In this document: positions 21,074 to 28,482 of the stretch, one piece after another | Position numbering within the stretch: the stretch's first letter is position 1 | Layout: the number at the start of each line of letters is the position of its first letter | Translations under genes and position numbers: made by a program | From: Galactobacter sp. | Lineage (GTDB): Bacteria > Actinomycetota > Actinomycetes > Actinomycetales > Micrococcaceae | Direction: 5' to 3' | Length of the DNA stretch: 35,576 nucleotides | Assembly: GCA_022712075.1 (NCBI GenBank) | Contig: JALAHE010000108.1 | Span: 1-35,576, forward strand | Notes under the pieces: model-generated | Told to the model about the DNA's origin: nothing | Databases searched by the model: none | The model's input: the letters and a program-made list of their open reading frames with translations, nothing else

Positions 21074-22411
21074 GGGCTGGGGAAAGGGCGGGAGATCCTC
21101 GCGGTCGAGCCACGCGGAGAGCACCCTCAGGGGATCCTGGCCGGGCGCCGCGTGGGCGAGCAGGTGGGCCTCGAAGAGCGCACGGTCCACGCTGCCGTGA
21201 CGGTGCTCCGCGGTCCAGGCGTGCAGCATGCGGGTGAAGCGCTCGTCGCCCAGCTCCACGCGCAGCGCCAAGACCGTGAGGGCCCCGCGCTTGTAGACCC
21301 GATCGTCGAACATATCGGCGGGGCCGGGGTCCCCGATGCGCAGGTCCTGCGGGCCGGCCTGGAGCCCGGCCCAGGCCCGCCACGCGCGCTCGCGCAGGGG
21401 AGTGGAGCCGGAAGCCTCGGACCAGAGCCACTCGGCATAGCAGGCGAAGCCCTCGTGCATCCAGACATCGCGCCACCCGCGCACGGTGAGGGAGTTGCCG
21501 AACCACTGATGGGCGAACTCGTGCGCGATGAGCCGCTGGGCCTCCCAGGCCCGCGTGAGGTGGTTGTCCCCGAACACCGACAGGCCCTGCGCCTCGAGCG
21601 GGATCTCAAGCTCGTCCTCCGTGACGACCGCCCCGTAGCTCGCGAACGGGTAGGGGCCGAACGCTTCCTCGAAGGCCTCGAGGAGATCCGCCTGATCGGA
21701 GAACGTGATCTGGGCGCGCACCGCCTGGGCATCGGAGCTGTAGAGCGTGAGCGGCGTGCCCTGCGCCCCCGCCTGCCCGAGGGGGCGCGGCTGGTAGCGG
21801 CCTATCTGCAGCGTGGCGAGGTAGGCGGCCGTGGGGGCCTCCTGCTCGAAGACCCACGTTTCGCGGCTCGAGGTGCGCCGGTGTTCCACGAGCAGCCCTG
21901 GAGCTACGGGCCGGTAGCCGGCGTCCGTGGTGATGCTCATCCGGTACGCCGACTTGTCTCCCGGGGTGTCGTTGCAGGGGAACCATGTGGAGGCGCCGTC
22001 GGGCTGCCCGGCCACGAGCACGCCGTCCTCGAGCTCCTCCCAGCCCACGTCGCCCCACGGCCCCAGCCGCGGCCCGGGGTTGCCGCCGTAGCGAATCTGC
22101 ACCTCGACCGGAGCCCCGGCGTGTTTGGCGGGCAGCGGGAAGGAGAGCCGCGAGTGGCGGTGCTTGAACGTGACCTTCTTGCCGTCGACGTTGATGCGGT
22201 GGACCGCCAGCCCCACGAGGTCTAGCTCGGCGCGCTCGGTGCCGGGGCGGGCCACGAGCCGCAGGGTCGCGGTGCCGTCCAAGCGATTGCCGCCGAGCTT
22301 GCAGGCGAGCTCAAGCTCGTAGCGCTCGACGTGGAGGCTCCCGTTCCCCGTGTGCGGGGAGTACGGGTCGGGTGCCTCGGCGGCCGCCTGGCCGGCGTGG
22401 GAGTGGCTCAT
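21071..22411 (-). CDS. M1-family zinc metallopeptidase (aminopeptidase)
   Basis: 446-aa soluble peptidase without signal peptide. The zinc site is complete: HEFAH (His297, Glu298, His301) followed after 18 residues by Glu320 in MHEGFA. The substrate motif GxMEN is replaced by EIPLEAQGLSVFG (269-281), as in a group of actinobacterial M1 enzymes. The N-terminal beta-saddle domain (about 20-205) is present; the long C-terminal helical domain of large aminopeptidases is absent. It follows the Pls-like NRPS gene by 81 nt on the same strand and is probably co-transcribed. The polylysine-degrading enzyme of epsilon-polylysine producers is described as a zinc aminopeptidase of this type, so a role in trimming or detoxifying the polymer is plausible but inferred. 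ATG 22411 has only a weak ribosome binding site (GAGAAGAAG). Confidence 0.92.
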   Translation of the reverse strand: MSHSHAGQAAAEAPDPYSPHTGNGSLHVERYELELACKLGGNRLDGTATLRLVARPGTERAELDLVGLAVHRINVDGKKVTFKHRHSRLSFPLPAKHAGAPVEVQIRYGGNPGPRLGPWGDVGWEELEDGVLVAGQPDGASTWFPCNDTPGDKSAYRMSITTDAGYRPVAPGLLVEHRRTSSRETWVFEQEAPTAAYLATLQIGRYQPRPLGQAGAQGTPLTLYSSDAQAVRAQITFSDQADLLEAFEEAFGPYPFASYGAVVTEDELEIPLEAQGLSVFGDNHLTRAWEAQRLIAHEFAHQWFGNSLTVRGWRDVWMHEGFACYAEWLWSEASGSTPLRERAWRAWAGLQAGPQDLRIGDPGPADMFDDRVYKRGALTVLALRVELGDERFTRMLHAWTAEHRHGSVDRALFEAHLLAHAAPGQDPLRVLSAWLDREDLPPFPQP

Positions 22412-22492
22412 GCTGCGCTTCTTCTCTGCGTGTGGGGTCCTGGCGTCCAGCCCCTCGGGGCCGTGGCGTGTCTCGTGCGTGTGTGGAGCAGG

Positions 22493-25400
22493 CTACCGTT
22501 CCGCGTCGGCCCACGGCTCCACGGGGTTGCCCGTCCACCGCGAACCGGCCGGGACCAGCTCGCCGCGCATGACAAGCGAGGCGGGTCCCGTGGTCGATCC
22601 GGCGCCGAGCGCGGCGGCCGGGAGGATGACGGAGTTGGGGCCGAGGGTCGAGCCCGCTGCGAGGTCAACCGTGTCGATCGCCATGACGCGGTCGTGGAAG
22701 AGGTGGGTCTGCACCACGCAGCCGCGGTTGACGGTCGAGGAGTCGCCGAGGCGCACGAGGTCGGCCTCGGGCAGCCAATAGCTCTCGCACCACACGCCAT
22801 GGCCGATCTTGGCGCCCAGCCCGCGCAGGAACCAGACGAGCGCGGGCGTGCCGGAGGCGGCGCGGGCGAACCACGGGGCGCAGAGCATCTCGATGAAGGC
22901 ATCAACCACCTCGTTGCGCCAGATGAACGAGCTCCAGAGCGGGTGCTCGCCCTCGCGCAGGCGCCCCACAAGGAGCCACTTGACGGCGATCGCGACGAGC
23001 GCCGCAGCCCCGCCGGCGGCGAGCAAGACCGCGCCGGAGAGGAGGACGGCGGCGAGCGGCCCCCAGCTGTTCCAGAGGACGTCAAGGACCAGGAGCACCC
23101 CGGCCGCCGTCGCCACGGTGGCGAGGACGGCCAGGAGCCGCAGGAGCTCCCAGGCGCCGCGGGCCACCTTGAGCCGCGTGGGTGGGGCGTAGGTGCGCTC
23201 ATCCTGGGCCTCGACGGCGGCGCGGCGCAGCTTCACCGGCGGGCTGCCGAGCCACGACGAGCCGGCCTTGGCCTTGGGCGGGGTCGCGGAGAGGACGGCA
23301 ACGAGGCCGCCCTTGGGCACGCGGCGACCCGCAGCCGCCATGCCGGAGTTGCCGAGGAAGGCGCGCTTGCCCACCTTGGCCGGGGCCACGTGCAGCCAGC
23401 CGCCGCCGAGCTCGTAGGAGGCGACGAGCGTGTCGTCGGCGAGGAAGGCGCCGTCGCCGATCGTTGTCATCTTCGGGATGAGCAGAACCGTCGAGGCCTC
23501 GACGTCGCGCCCCACCTTGGCGCCGAGCAGCCGCAGCCACACGGGGGTGGCGAGCGAGGCGTACAGCGGGAAGAGCAGGTCTCGAGCCACGTCGAGCAGG
23601 CGCTCCGTGGCCCAGATCCGCCAGGCGACGGCGCCCTCGGCCGGGTGCCAGCCCTCGGTGATCTTGAGCGAGAGCAGGCGCACCGTAATGAGGATGATGA
23701 GCGCCGTGGAGAGGAACCACACGGCGGCGGCCAGGGGCAGCGCCAGCCAGAGCGACGACGCCGCCTCGCCGAGGGAGGCGTGCCCGCGCAGGAAGGGGGT
23801 GGCGGCGAGCACCGCGAGCGCCACGGAGACCCAGGGGAGCAGGGCAAGCCCGGCGCCGCCGAGCGCGAAGCCGAGCTTGGCGCCGCGGTGGCTCGGGGGA
23901 ACAGTGTCAGGCCAGGCCCCGCGGGCCTTGCCGATGCGGCGGGCGGGCGAACCGGCGACGGCCGCGCGGGCCTTGACCTTGCCGATGACGGCGGAGCCGG
24001 GGGCCACGTCGGCGCCGTCGCCCACCTTGGCGCCGGGGTGCAGGGTGCTGCGGGCGCCCACGACGGCGTCTTCGCCGATGCTCAGCTCGCCGATGATGAG
24101 GCGGTCGCCGTCGATCCAGTAGCCGGAGAGGTCCACCTCGGGCTCGATCGAGGCGCCGTCGCCGATGCGCAGCAGCCCCGTCACGGGCGGCACGGAGTGC
24201 AGGGTGACGTCCTTGCCGATCGTGGCGCCGAGCCCGCGGGCGTAGCGCTTGACCCAGACGGCCCCGGCCAGGGAGACCGGGTCCACGAGGTCGGCGATGT
24301 GCTGGGCGAGCCACAGCCGCAGGTGCACGGAACCAGAGCGCGGGTACTCGCCGGGGCCAACGCCCCGCAGGAGCAGGCGGGAGGCCACGACGGACAGGGC
24401 CATGCGGCCGGGAGGGCTCACGAAGAGCGCCCAGCTGAGGAGGATCCACCACCAAGAGACGACGTGGTGGCCCTGCAGCACGCCGGCGGCGCTGAGCAGA
24501 TTGCCGCCGATGGCCAGGTAGGTCAGCCAGCGCATGCCCACGCGCACAAAGAGCGGGATGCCGGCCAGCGTCTGCGCGAACTGGGCGCCGCGCCGCGTCC
24601 GCGCAACCTCGCGCGGCGGGGGCGGCGGCGTGGCAGTGGAGGCGCCGAGGAAATCGATCAGCGCCCCGAGGCGGGGATGCGAATAGAGGTCGGCCACCGT
24701 CACCTGCGGGTGCCGCTCGCGCAACAGCGACACGAGCCGGGCCGCCGTGAGCGAGCCGCCTCCCACAGCGAAGAAGTCGGCATCGAGCCCGCCAGGCGCC
24801 CCGCCGAGCACATCGGAGAAGGAGCGCGCGATGAAGCCGGCGTCCTCGTCCAGGGCGGCCAGCGCGCCGTTGTCGGCCTGCTCCGCGCCCGGGAGGGGCC
24901 ACGGAAGGGCGGCCCGGTCCACCTTGCCGCTCGTCTTGGTCGGCAGGGACTCGAGCTGCGCGAGGAGCGGCACGAGGGCGGCCGGAAGGTCGACCAAGAG
25001 CGTCTCGCGGGCCGCCTTGAGATCGAGCTCGTGGTCGGCGGCCAGGTAGCCGACCAAGATCTGATTGCCGGCCGCGGTGGTGCGCACGGCGGCCGCCGCG
25101 CCGGAGACACCGGGCAAGTTCTGCAGCGCGCTGTCCAGCTCGCCGAGTTCGATGCGGCGGCCTCCGACCTTCACCTGGTCGTCGGCGCGGCCGACAAAGA
25201 GCAGGCCGAGGTGATCGTTGACCACGAGGTCGCCCGAGCGATAGGCCCGCTCCCAGCCGAGGGTCGGTAGGGGGGCGTACTTGGCCGCGTCCTTCTCGGG
25301 GTCGAGATATCTGGCCAAGCCCACGCCGCCGATGATGAGTTCGCCCGTGGCGCCCTCGGCCACGGGGATCCCGGTCGCGGGATCCACGACGGCCAGGTCC

Positions 25401-26455
25401 CAGCCGTCCAGGGGCAGGCCGATCCGCACCGGCCCCTCGCCCGTGAGCGGGGCGGCGCAGGCCACGACGGTGGCCTCGGTGGGGCCGTAGGTGTTCCAGA
25501 CCTCGCGGCCGGGCTGGGCCAGGCGGGCGGCCAGTTCGGGCGGGCAGGCCTCGCCGCCGAAGATCAGCAGGCGCACCTCCTCGAGCGCCTCGGCCGGCCA
25601 GAGGGCCGCGAGCGTGGGGACGGTGGAGACGGCGGTGACGCCGCGCTGGGAGAGCCACGGGCCAAGGTCGGCGCCGGTCCGCACGAGCTCGCGCGGCGCT
25701 GGAACCAGGCAGGCGCCGTGACGCCAGGCGAGCCACATTTCCTCGCACGAGGCATCGAAGGCCACCGAGAGGCCGGCGAGCACGCGGTCGCCCGGGCCGA
25801 GCGGCTCGGCCTGCTGGAAGATCCTGGCCTCGGCGTCGACGAAGGCGGCGGCGTTGCGATGGGTCACCGCCACGCCCTTGGGGGTGCCGGTGGAGCCGGA
25901 GGTGAAGATGATCCACGCGTCATCGGTGATGAGCGGTTCGCGGCTCGGAGCCGCTGCGGAACCCGGCGCGCGGGCCGGAACGGCGACGGCATCGCCGTCG
26001 AGCTGCGTCAGGAGCGCCGCGACGCCCGCCTCGCCGAAGACGAGCTCGGCGCGCTCGGCCGGGTCGTCGGCGTCAACCGGGACGTAGGCCGCGCCGATCG
26101 CGAGCACCGCGAGGATGCTGACGTAGAGCTGGCGGGTGCCGGAGGGAAGCCGGATGCCGATGCGATCGCCCGCCCCGTGGCCCGCGGCGCGCAAGCGCTC
26201 GGCCAGGGAATCCACGGCCTGGAGCAATCCGGCGTAATCAAGCAGGAGTTCCCCGTCGTCGATGGCGGGGGCCTCGGGATGCGCGGCGGCGCTTGCCCGG
26301 AGGATGTCGAGAAGGGTGCGCGGCTCTGGCGCGCGCTCGCCTCCCGGGAACTGGGCGGCGAAGAGGGAGGCGCCGTCGGCCTCCCGGCGGGCCGATGCGT
26401 CGGTGCCGGCGCCCGCGGGGACGGCTGGGGGTGCCACGTCGGGGGTGCTGGGCAC
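22493..26455 (-). CDS. Pls/PosA-family membrane NRPS, predicted poly(basic amino acid) synthase
   Basis: A 1320-aa single-module NRPS. The adenylation domain (about 45-520) has A3 FTSGSTGTPKG (184-194), A5 NTYGPTEAT, A7 YRSGDLV, A8 GRADDQVKVGGRRIELGEL and Lys511 of A10 (TSGKVDR). The carrier domain (about 535-605) has Ser568 in VGGGSLTAA for phosphopantetheine. There is no ordinary condensation domain with HHxxxDG and no thioesterase. The rest (about 630-1320) alternates paired transmembrane helices (about 637-697, 862-930, 1103-1165) with three stretches of hexapeptide, beta-helix-like repeats (about 740-840, 975-1055, 1212-1300). This is the layout of epsilon-poly-lysine synthetase, in which the C-terminal part chains amino acids at the membrane. 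The hand-read pocket is DAESIGTVVK, lysine-like. GTG 26455 has AGGAGGT 4 nt upstream. Confidence 0.9.
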   Translation of the reverse strand: MPSTPDVAPPAVPAGAGTDASARREADGASLFAAQFPGGERAPEPRTLLDILRASAAAHPEAPAIDDGELLLDYAGLLQAVDSLAERLRAAGHGAGDRIGIRLPSGTRQLYVSILAVLAIGAAYVPVDADDPAERAELVFGEAGVAALLTQLDGDAVAVPARAPGSAAAPSREPLITDDAWIIFTSGSTGTPKGVAVTHRNAAAFVDAEARIFQQAEPLGPGDRVLAGLSVAFDASCEEMWLAWRHGACLVPAPRELVRTGADLGPWLSQRGVTAVSTVPTLAALWPAEALEEVRLLIFGGEACPPELAARLAQPGREVWNTYGPTEATVVACAAPLTGEGPVRIGLPLDGWDLAVVDPATGIPVAEGATGELIIGGVGLARYLDPEKDAAKYAPLPTLGWERAYRSGDLVVNDHLGLLFVGRADDQVKVGGRRIELGELDSALQNLPGVSGAAAAVRTTAAGNQILVGYLAADHELDLKAARETLLVDLPAALVPLLAQLESLPTKTSGKVDRAALPWPLPGAEQADNGALAALDEDAGFIARSFSDVLGGAPGGLDADFFAVGGGSLTAARLVSLLRERHPQVTVADLYSHPRLGALIDFLGASTATPPPPPREVARTRRGAQFAQTLAGIPLFVRVGMRWLTYLAIGGNLLSAAGVLQGHHVVSWWWILLSWALFVSPPGRMALSVVASRLLLRGVGPGEYPRSGSVHLRLWLAQHIADLVDPVSLAGAVWVKRYARGLGATIGKDVTLHSVPPVTGLLRIGDGASIEPEVDLSGYWIDGDRLIIGELSIGEDAVVGARSTLHPGAKVGDGADVAPGSAVIGKVKARAAVAGSPARRIGKARGAWPDTVPPSHRGAKLGFALGGAGLALLPWVSVALAVLAATPFLRGHASLGEAASSLWLALPLAAAVWFLSTALIILITVRLLSLKITEGWHPAEGAVAWRIWATERLLDVARDLLFPLYASLATPVWLRLLGAKVGRDVEASTVLLIPKMTTIGDGAFLADDTLVASYELGGGWLHVAPAKVGKRAFLGNSGMAAAGRRVPKGGLVAVLSATPPKAKAGSSWLGSPPVKLRRAAVEAQDERTYAPPTRLKVARGAWELLRLLAVLATVATAAGVLLVLDVLWNSWGPLAAVLLSGAVLLAAGGAAALVAIAVKWLLVGRLREGEHPLWSSFIWRNEVVDAFIEMLCAPWFARAASGTPALVWFLRGLGAKIGHGVWCESYWLPEADLVRLGDSSTVNRGCVVQTHLFHDRVMAIDTVDLAAGSTLGPNSVILPAAALGAGSTTGPASLVMRGELVPAGSRWTGNPVEPWADAER

Positions 26456-26508
26456 CGCGACCTCCTGTAGTTAAGACCGGAGGACTGACGTCTGGTCGCC
26501 CCCGGCCG

Positions 26509-26546
26509 GTGTGCCCCTCCCGGGAGGGAGGGCGCGCACCACGCTA
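26509..26546 (-). promoter_or_regulatory. possible promoter and leader hairpin of the Pls-like gene
   Basis: On the minus strand TAGCGT (26546-26541) fits a -10, giving a leader of about 78 nt. Just after it, 26537-26509 forms a 12-bp hairpin with one bulge and loop GGGA. The hairpin could instead terminate the upstream TetR gene, whose stop is 44 nt away. No convincing -35 is seen. Confidence 0.35.
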
Positions 26547-26580
26547 GGGATCGGAAGTGTACGGGAGGTGAACGGGTGCG

Positions 26581-27147
26581 TCAGGCTCCCGGCGCCGGTC
26601 GTTCACCGGTCGGTGCCAGGTAGCGCAGCAGCTCCTTGGTTTCTTCGTCCTCCGGGGTGAGTCCAAGGGAGAGGAGCTGGTTGATGAGCATGCCTCGAGC
26701 GAAGAAGGTACGGGCCACCTCCTCCGGGAGACCCGCCTCGCGGCGCAGCAAGCGGTAGAGGTCCATGAACCATTCGCGCACCTGGGGGCCGATCGTGGGG
26801 TGATCGCCCATGGTGTTCTGCTGGACCATGAGCTTCAGGACCGTCGCGTCCTCCACGAGGTCGTGGTAGCAAGCCCCGATGACAGCGGGGTTGACCGGAC
26901 GCTCGGGAGTGCGCGCGATGGCGGCTCGGAACGAGGAGATGAGCGCCTCGTGACCTTCGGCACAACAGCGCAGGAACAGGCGCTCCTTGGAGCCGAACAG
27001 GCGCACGACGTAGGGCTGGGAAACACCAGCCTTACGGGCGATCGCATCGGTGGTGGCACCGGCAAAGCCGTGCGTGGCGAATTCGGCCTTGGCGGCCGCC
27101 ACCACGCCGGTGGCCTTTGGCGTGAGGACACGGGACAGGTCTGTCAT
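26581..27147 (-). CDS. TetR-family transcriptional regulator upstream of the Pls-like gene
   Basis: With ATG 27147 the protein has 188 aa. The helix-turn-helix is near the N-terminus: VVAAAKAEFATHGFAGATT, then AIARKAGVSQPYVVRLFGS and KERLFLRC. The C-terminal part is helical with no recognisable ligand signature. The frame stays open to GTG 27213, but the extra 22 codons use CTA, AGT, TCA and ATT, unlike the rest of the gene, so I take the later ATG; ATG 27165 is also possible. None has a good ribosome binding site. A -10-like TAGGAT lies at 27234-27229. Same strand and directly upstream of the Pls-like gene (127-nt spacer), so it is a candidate regulator of that gene; this is inferred from position only. 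Confidence 0.88.
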   Translation of the reverse strand: MTDLSRVLTPKATGVVAAAKAEFATHGFAGATTDAIARKAGVSQPYVVRLFGSKERLFLRCCAEGHEALISSFRAAIARTPERPVNPAVIGACYHDLVEDATVLKLMVQQNTMGDHPTIGPQVREWFMDLYRLLRREAGLPEEVARTFFARGMLINQLLSLGLTPEDEETKELLRYLAPTGERPAPGA

Positions 27148-27287
27148 GAGGATGGTTGAACTCATTAGTTGGTCAATCTCGATTTCGGTGGGGGAGCGCC
27201 GCATGCGCGGCACCGAACAATGACAACGATCCTAGCGGTCGTGTCTGTGGGGCAATGAAGGGGCTGACGAAAAGTCGAGTTTCCGGC

Positions 27288-27404
27288 TACCATGGTGGCT
27301 ACGAGGCTTCCGGGGGGTTGCCTCTACGGTGTGTCCGCCCGGCTACCGGGGGGTTTCCGGCTGGGACGCACCAGGGCCCGTGGAATCGATGATTCCACGG
27401 GCCC
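27288..27404 (+). ncRNA. candidate small transcript in the TetR-qor spacer
   Basis: The 290-nt spacer 27148-27436 has no convincing gene. On the plus strand CTGACG (27264-27269), an 18-bp gap and TACCAT (27288-27293) could form a promoter with a start near 27300, and a perfect 14-bp hairpin at 27374-27404 could end the transcript, giving about 105 nt. Inside, CCGGGGGGTT occurs twice (27310-27319 and 27346-27355); GTTTCCGGCT also occurs twice (27279-27288 and 27353-27362). A frame from ATG 27292 would encode a repeated RLPGG, but it runs through the hairpin into the qor gene and is probably not translated. Unproven. Confidence 0.3.
27374..27404. terminator. terminator between the qor gene and the TetR spacer
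   Basis: A perfect 14-bp stem GGGCCCGTGGAATC/GATTCCACGGGCCC (27374-27387 and 27391-27404) with loop GAT, 32 nt after the qor stop. On the plus strand it is followed by CCTTAGCGTT. It can act in both directions. Confidence 0.82.
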
Positions 27405-27436
27405 CTTAGCGTTAACTGTGCTTCGCGGGCGGCCGG

Positions 27437-28411
27437 CTACGGCACCAGGAGCACCTTGCCGGTGGTGCCGCGCCCCTCCAAGGCGCGGTGGGCGTCGTCG
27501 GCGTGTCGCAAGGAGAAGCGCTCGCCGATGGAGAGCTTGAGCTCCCCGCTGGCCACCGCGCCGAACACCTCTCCGGCGCGCCAGGCCCGCTCGGCGGGGG
27601 AGGAGAGGAAGGCCGAGAGGCTCGGTCGCGTGATGCTCAGGGATCCGAGGGCGTTGAGCCGCTGCAGATCGAAGGGCGGGACCTGCCCGGAGGCGCCGCC
27701 GAAGAGCACCATGGTGCCGCGCGGGCGCAGGCTGAGCAGGCTGGACTCGAAGGTGGAGGCCCCCACGCCGTCGTACACCGCAGCCACGCCCACGCCGTCC
27801 GTGATCTCCCGCACGGCACCCGGCACCTCGTCGTAGCGCAGGACGTGGTCGGCCCCGGCCGCCGCGGCGATGGCGGCCTTCTCCGGGGAGGACGTGGTGG
27901 TGATGACGGTGGCGCCCTTGGCCTTGAGCATCTGCGTCAGCAGCTGGCCTACGCCGCCGGCGCCCGCCGTGGTCAGAATGGTGTCCCCGGCCTTGACCTT
28001 GTATGAGTCGTTGATGAGGTAGTGGGCCGTGAAACCCTGCAGCGGGACGGCGGCCGCCTCCACGGGGTCAACGCCGCCCGGCACCTTCACGGCGCGCTGG
28101 GCATCGAGCAAGGTGAACTCCGCATAGGTGCCGGAGCCCTCCGCCGTGGCGACAAGATCGCCCACGGCGAAGCCCGTCACGCCCTCGCCGACCGCCGCGA
28201 TCGTGCCGGAGGCCTCGGAGCCGGGGAAGAAGGGCAGGGGCACGCGATACACACCAGAGCGCTGGTAGGTCTCGATGAAGTTCACGCCGACCGCCGCGAC
28301 CTTGACCAGCAGTTCGCCGGGTCCTGGCTCCGGCACGGGGTCTTGCACGAGCCTCAGCTCCTCCGGGGAGCCGTAGCGGTCGATGCGGATGAGGTCCTGA
28401 TAGTCGGGCAT
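27437..28411 (-). CDS. NADPH:quinone oxidoreductase-type MDR enzyme
   Basis: 324-aa zinc-independent medium-chain dehydrogenase/reductase. The N-terminal GroES-like domain carries VKVAAVGVNFIETYQRSG and FFPGSEASGTIAAVGEGV; the Rossmann domain has AGAGGVG (149-155) for NAD(P)H and LLTQMLKAKGATVITTTSS after it. The structural zinc cysteines and the catalytic Cys/His of alcohol dehydrogenases are missing, as in Qor/zeta-crystallin enzymes, which reduce quinones by one electron or reduce alkenals. ATG 28411 has AAAGGAGA 6 nt upstream; seven further in-frame codons upstream lie before that site. It diverges from argC across 71 bp, so its promoter region overlaps the possible ArgR sites. Confidence 0.93.
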   Translation of the reverse strand: MPDYQDLIRIDRYGSPEELRLVQDPVPEPGPGELLVKVAAVGVNFIETYQRSGVYRVPLPFFPGSEASGTIAAVGEGVTGFAVGDLVATAEGSGTYAEFTLLDAQRAVKVPGGVDPVEAAAVPLQGFTAHYLINDSYKVKAGDTILTTAGAGGVGQLLTQMLKAKGATVITTTSSPEKAAIAAAAGADHVLRYDEVPGAVREITDGVGVAAVYDGVGASTFESSLLSLRPRGTMVLFGGASGQVPPFDLQRLNALGSLSITRPSLSAFLSSPAERAWRAGEVFGAVASGELKLSIGERFSLRHADDAHRALEGRGTTGKVLLVP

Positions 28412-28433
28412 GAGCTCTCCTTTGCGCGTCACG

Positions 28434-28471
28434 ATCGCATATTTATTAGCGCCACTGCATACAAGGGGGCT
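28434..28471. promoter_or_regulatory. candidate ArgR operator (two ARG-box-like sites) upstream of argC
   Basis: ATCGCATATTTATTAGCG (28434-28451) matches the general ARG box wNTGNATwwwwATNCANw at 10 of 14 defined positions. ACTGCATACAA (from 28454) supplies a second good half-site 20 bp away, near the classical pair spacing of 21 bp. This is one of the most AT-rich spots in the window and lies directly upstream of the argC -10. ArgR is encoded at the end of the same cluster. Confidence 0.45.
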
Positions 28472-28476
28472 ACGAT
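28471..28476 (+). promoter_or_regulatory. argC -10 element TACGAT, leaderless start
   Basis: TACGAT ends 6 nt before the argC ATG. The purine run AAGGGGG (28463-28469) lies upstream of the expected transcription start and so would not be in the mRNA. Confidence 0.55.
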
Positions 28477-28482
28477 CGGTGC

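Noticed and set aside
26581..27213. The 22-codon upstream extension of the second TetR gene
   Set aside because: The codons are unusually AT-rich for this genome and there is no ribosome binding site; the helix-turn-helix begins normally after ATG 27147.
27292..27540. Peptide gene starting at ATG 27292 (repeated RLPGG)
   Set aside because: No ribosome binding site, the frame crosses the terminator hairpin and continues antisense into qor.
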